A stretch of DNA of 64,000 nt from Phorcus lineatus (Eukaryota; Mollusca; Gastropoda; Trochida; Trochidae): positions 6,328,285 through 6,392,284 of the forward strand of contig OV121096.1 of the NCBI GenBank assembly GCA_921293015.1, written 5' to 3'. Shown here piece by piece: positions 59,121-64,000 of the stretch (position 1 is its first letter; each line of letters starts with the position of its first letter). The position numbers and the translations under genes are program-made. The notes under the pieces are model-generated. The model saw only the letters and a list, made by a program, of their open reading frames with translations, did no database searches and was not told the origin of the DNA.

Positions 59121-62100
59121 GGGGCATCTGACGAAAAAGAAGACAAACTAAGACTCGTGGCGACGCCCTCTACTGACGCAAGACGCCTGTCATTTGCATT
59201 CGGTATACTTCTGAAGCACCAATGACTGTAAATTCTCTATTTTAGAACGATTTTTTTAGAATCCCCTTGTGCTGCTAGAGTTTTGAAGGGGAAATACAAA
59301 CCGCCCTTATTGTGGTCTTTTTTTAGGTTTACTCAAAATTATTGAAATGTGCCGAGCTATATATAAACGTGTTCTTATATATTTATATACATTTATGTAA
59401 TTTCATTCTGGGGACTGGTAAGTGATGAACATATTACCCTTAACTCTCACGATAAGTTATGAGACATGTCACTTGAAATTATTTGAAACAAATTTGTTAT
59501 TCATGGTTTAGGTCCTCATTGTCTTGATATGGGAACATATCTTGTATCTTTGACGTGAAATCTTATCACTTGACATGTTTCATTATATTAGCTTCATCAC
59601 TATGGACCTTTCTTATAAATTGAAACATTTTTTACCCTAGGAACATAACGATCTACAAACGGTATGATGTAGGTCAGTCAGCGAGTACTGTAAACCATTT
59701 CTGTACTGAAACGTAAAATAACGAGATCAACTTGTGACGGAGGTTGCGTGGGAAGGAATGCCTTCAAAAATTTCTATAGAAATGTACAAGTTTTATAAAG
59801 ATTGCTTGGAATTCAAGCACAAAAATATTTTCATTTAGCTTCCACGAGTGAATACATATTCGAATACAATTTGATACGTTATGTATAGGTAAATATTTTT
59901 CCAAAAATAGATAAGGTTTTACGATATGTAATCTGTATTCTATCATCATGAAACATTATTTATTGTTTCGACATATGCAATTTGAAGACTTCCATATATT
60001 CGTAAGAAATGATTTTGCTTTTATTCTTCGGCTAGAGGCACAACATTCTTTGGTTTGTAAGTTAATGTACACAATTATACTGATATGATAATGTTAATGT
60101 TGATCTGTATTTTGAACGTTAAAGTACATATGCATTACAACTGAATACACTTTAAGAATGTTAGCTCCTCAGTCACAGTTATAAAATTCAAATTACCTTA
60201 AGTCATAATGTTCTTATATAAAAAACAAAAATGAAGCGGTAATTTCTCAATTTTGATGATTTCTGACTAAATTTTAATCAAAATAAAGAAAAGTAGTATT
60301 TTCATTTTGAAATGACAATTTTGCTGTCTCAGCAATTTTAATTGTAACTATTATTTGAGCAAGTTCTATTATCTGTTTTTCTAAGAAAGTAGATGTTGTT
60401 GAATGAAAATGATTTGTATGAATGCGGTCATGTATATTTTAAGATAATGAGTGAGAGAAAGCATGTTTTTAGTCCAAAAATAACTTGAATGTTAATAATT
60501 TAATTGAAATGTTTCAATACACGATTTGCCGTAACGGCTAAAAACCCACAGTACCAAACATATTTTTTACTTTTTTCTGGAAGAAGATTATGTTAACTCT
60601 AACATGTTTCATATTAAAACAAGTTTAATACAGGAACTAATTAAAATTTAAGATTTCTCCGAAAAGGTCATCATTTTCCCATAGACTCCCATGTTAAAAC
60701 TCTGACTGACAGATGGATCTTTGTCTCTAAATATCTCGAAAAGACCCACACTAACCCCTATTTTTCGGGTGGATATTTCAAGCAAATACACTAAACCTTT
60801 GAAAAAAACAAGTTAGAAAAAAAGTTTAATACTTTAAATTTGAGGAACGGACATCCTTAAGGGTAACAGTGCTATACATGATGCATTTAATTTCAACATT
60901 TGTTCATTGCGAATCTCACCGTTACACCTTGTGAAATTAAACATAAAGACAAGTTAATAGCGGTACCATATTTTACTTTTGACTTTTTCAATTTAAATTA
61001 TTTTTGGAGAGATTTGATGAATCTCTAAGTTACTTAGTATTTCAATAGTCGCTTCAAACGATAGCTCATATTGAATACTATAAGTTATACTAATTACTAT
61101 AAACATCCTCCATGCACAGATGCATACAAAAAGTTTGTTAACATAACTGCGTATCCTAGTGCAAATATCATGTAATTGAGGATGTCTCTGAGATATCGTA
61201 GCAGTGCGAAAAAGAAACGGATAATGTTGATTTTATAGTACAGAAGTTAAGAGCCATTGTATTTAACTGCAGTCATAAATCATACCCCTTAATTATTCGT
61301 AACAGATTTGGCAGGTCGAATAAATGACCAAGGGTCAAAATTTCGAAAACACTCATTTCTTTCATTCCTCAGAAATTCCGCGTAAGTGAAGAGCAGCTTT
61401 AATAATAAGTCACTGTTGTTCCTTTTCACTAATTCAATGTGAATAAGCTGATTTTTTTCTTAAAGAGCCGATACGGATAATTTTAATAAAAATTTAGGCA
61501 AATCGGAATTTCGAAAATATGACCCCTTGTCTATTTTATCACGGTAAAATTCGAATTTTTGCAAGTGACACAAGACGATCCTAAAATGAGTTAAAATGAT
61601 TTTTTATGCATTTGTAAATTTTGCTGAAATAATTTTTATTGACGTCAAAACAAAACTCAAATTGCAAGATATTTGCAGTACGATACAAGGGTAAGTGAAC
61701 AAACTTTAGGTATGCAGCTGTAACACATGGTAAACATGGGGGTGACATGGTTTTACTTAATAAAACCCAGGAGTATTTTGTCAATCAACGGTGGACAGAT
61801 ACCTAAGCTAAGAACTTACGAAGCTAGATATTTAATTAAGAAACACACTTCTTTCTTCAAATAACATTTGCATAATCAGTTTCTATTAAATATGATTTTG
61901 AATATTATCAAGTATAGACATTTGATAGTCTGATCATTTCAGTAACCATGTTTGTGGAATTAGATAATGAATATTATGCAAAATTGCGATCTCTGATTTG
62001 GCAAATTCTTGCTCAACCAATTACCCCTATATATAATAAACATAATTCTTCTCAGAACTTGTTGAGCAACAATCTATTAAAACACAAACTAAGTAAGTAA

Positions 62101-62980
62101 TGATCTAAAAAACCTATGTGTAGAGCAACATAATTACTCCTTTTCTTATAAAATATATATATGAGTAGATCACGTGATCAGGATGTTATTCTATCTAAAA
62201 TTAATCGGGTATATCAGAAGGTCATAAACAGGATCGTAACCTGAAAGGGTTGTATTATACAGTTATATTTAGATGACATATATATTGTGCAAACACAAAA
62301 AAGTTATCGCGGACAGCTATGAAGCGAGAAAAGGCAGTTCAAAGGGACAAACATTGCCGAATTAACCAGCAGCATATTTTGTTGTTAAGGTATATCATTT
62401 GATCTTATGATCTCATCACGTTTTCACATATACCTCAACATATTTCCGCTGCAAACCACAGTTCAACCGCACGTCTTCATGTTAGATATTCTCGGCTTCA
62501 TACGACCACTTCACAGCATCAAACATTTCAAGTTTTTAGAAGGTTATTTCATTTCTGACACCAGATTTCACTATACATATCGGGATATTGAAAGATGTAT
62601 AGAGACTGACATCGATAGAAAAAATGCTTGAAGAAATGTTAGTAATTCTTGATTATGCACTTGATACTACCAATGTTGTGACATTGAATTAATTCCGCGA
62701 TTGGTGTTTTTTTTACTATGAACGATTAATCATAATTCATTGTAAAGATTACGGAGTGCAGCGGTTATATATTTACCATCATATTACTTATAAAACATTT
62801 GATGATTTCATCCGAAGAATTGAACCTTTCATGCTGAAAATAACATCACCATGTGTCCGCATTACTTATGTATGTAATCATTTAGTTCGTCGTAGCTTTG
62901 TAACATATCCGGTCTAATTGTCCTGTGTGTTTTTTCAAATATTAAAGCCAGATCAATTAATCGAATCTTAACATATTCAT
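59121..62980. other. Gene-free A+T-rich stretch
   Basis: I found no supported exon, RNA gene or bounded repeat. It presumably includes upstream sequence of the exon at 63601. Confidence 0.4.
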
Positions 62981-62984
62981 CACA

Positions 62985-63300
62985 TCTCACGTTACGTCTA
63001 AACACTGCAACCTTATGAGTTCACATTGATCTGTCACACCTTCACATTTCAACTTCTTTTCTTCACATTTCGCCGTCACGTCTAAAAATTGCAACCTTAT
63101 GTATTTACAATACGCCGTGACTTATGTTTACACATTGCCTTTTCTTTTCTTCACGTTTCAACCTCTTGACTCCACATCTCTCCGTCTCGTCTAAATATTG
63201 CAACCTCAAAGCTTCACATTTCTCCGTCTCTTCTAAACATTGCAACCTTAAAGTTTCACATTTTTCCGTCACGTCTAAACATTGCAACTTCTTGACCGTC
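62985..63300. repeat. Degenerate 42-bp minisatellite
   Basis: GTC(A/T)C/CGTCTAAA(C/T)ATTGCAACCT followed by a CTTCACATTTC(T/G)CCGTC segment repeats at about 62994, 63074, 63189, 63231 and 63273, best kept from 63150 onward with a period near 42 bp. On the minus strand the clean units translate as KLQCLDVTEKCETL / RLQCLEETEKCEAL / RLQYLDETERCGVK. The array is too degraded elsewhere to call a gene. Confidence 0.7.
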
Positions 63301-63600
63301 ACATCTTCGCACAACATACATCGCAAATTTTGAGCCGGGTATAACTCAAAATCACCCTCAACATGTTTATATCGCACCAGGGGATGAATTAAACATTGAA
63401 AGCAAGTTTTCATTTCAGATTTCAAGACACACCAATAAACCAGATGTAACCTTATTTAAAACTCTGATATCTTGTCACGAAAATTAGCTATCAAGGCCCT
63501 TATCTTTCTTCTGCACAATTTAGTAAATGCAGCTGTCGTTTAAAAGATATAACACATAACAGCACGACCATGTAGAGGACAGCAATTTTCCTCATCAGGA

Positions 63601-63753
63601 ATGACGGGCGCGACCTATACAGTAGACCCTGAGGTGACGACAGCAACACCCCGAGGGAACTTCCTCCGAGACCTCTTGGCCGTCTTCCGTACTCTGTTGG
63701 TTATACTAGTTCCGCTCGGACTACTTCCGCTTCCGCTTCTAACTGATCACACG
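63601..63753 (+). CDS. First coding exon of a probable SLC13-family Na+-coupled anion transporter (partial, runs off window)
   Basis: The ATG at 63601 opens 51 codons ending at a strong donor (ACACG|GTAGGT, phase 0). The product has a short hydrophilic N-terminus and then a first membrane segment (FRTLLVILVPLGLLPLPLL, residues about 29-47). The LPLPL motif after a VILxxPLxLL helix is the pattern at the start of SLC13 Na+/dicarboxylate, citrate and sulfate symporters of the plasma membrane. The local GC content is clearly higher than in the surroundings, as expected of an exon. Only the first transmembrane helix is visible, so the family call is provisional; the rest lies beyond 64000. Confidence 0.55.
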
Positions 63754-63860
63754 GTAGGTAGGGTTTTATATATTTATAAACACTTTTATATATTCATTGG
63801 TCCAAAAGGTTTTCAAGAAGTCATGCCATGTCTTTGTGGATGCACTACGTCTTCATCAGA

Positions 63861-63936
63861 CAGAAGCGACGTTTCGGTAAAAATTCGTATGGCATAAAGG
63901 TTAAGGCGATCGATACCGAAACATCGATCGCTTCTG
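63861..63936. repeat. Imperfect inverted repeat (hairpin) after the SLC13-like exon
   Basis: CAGAAGCGACGTTTCGGTA (63861-63879) pairs with TACCGAAACATCGATCGCTTCTG (63914-63936) except for a 4-base insertion. It has the look of a dispersed hairpin repeat in the first intron. Confidence 0.6.
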
Positions 63937-64000
63937 TTTAAAAAGGCAGTTGCAAAGCAATTAGGACGTGTCATGTGAATATTAATTTGTAACCCATCCG

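Overview
This looks like eukaryotic nuclear DNA from a marine invertebrate, most likely a mollusc and probably a bivalve. Genes are split by GT-AG introns, the background is A+T-rich, and the intergenic DNA carries tRNA-derived SINEs, decayed mariner elements, TIR elements and tandem repeats of the kind common in bivalves. The taxon is an inference. The conserved CPSF6 protein only says 'animal'.

Layout: (1) 1-14.5 kb: a complete CPSF6 gene (3' mRNA processing factor CFIm68) on the minus strand. I could reconstruct it as 15 coding exons, 573 aa, with every exon junction in phase. (2) 14.5-24.8 kb: a mobile-element-rich interval holding a dead mariner copy, a TTAA-flanked element, a perfect-ended hairpin MITE, a solo-LTR-like region and one stand-alone THAP zinc-finger exon (18448-18700, plus). 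(3) 24.8-33.3 kb: gene A, a BTB-C2H2 zinc-finger gene (4 coding exons, 874 aa) whose N-terminal module is a basic 'AERQRKYR' segment. A 1.5 kb array of a 100-bp repeat lies in its second intron. (4) 33.4-40.3 kb: LINE and mariner fossils, a 211-bp tandem repeat and an unrecognised minus-strand gene (D). (5) 40.5-42.2 kb: a small plus-strand gene (E) with a freshly duplicated exon. (6) 46.0-55.0 kb: gene B, a tandem paralogue of gene A (5 coding exons, 1059 aa) whose N-terminal module is a THAP zinc finger instead. (7) 55-63.6 kb: repeats and long stretches where I see no gene. (8) 63.6 kb to the end: a first coding exon that resembles the SLC13 Na+/dicarboxylate-sulfate symporters, cut by the window edge.

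The most interesting content is the A/B pair. Both share the same BTB-C2H2 chassis with identical intron phases (the BTB is split at the same codon), but they carry different DNA-binding-type N-terminal exons joined at the same phase-1 T|GT junction. An acidic module of about 320 bp and the terminal finger are far more similar between A and B than their flanks, which suggests gene conversion. Gene E's exons end in the phase that gene B's THAP exon accepts, so E and B could be one transcription unit with an alternative 3' end.
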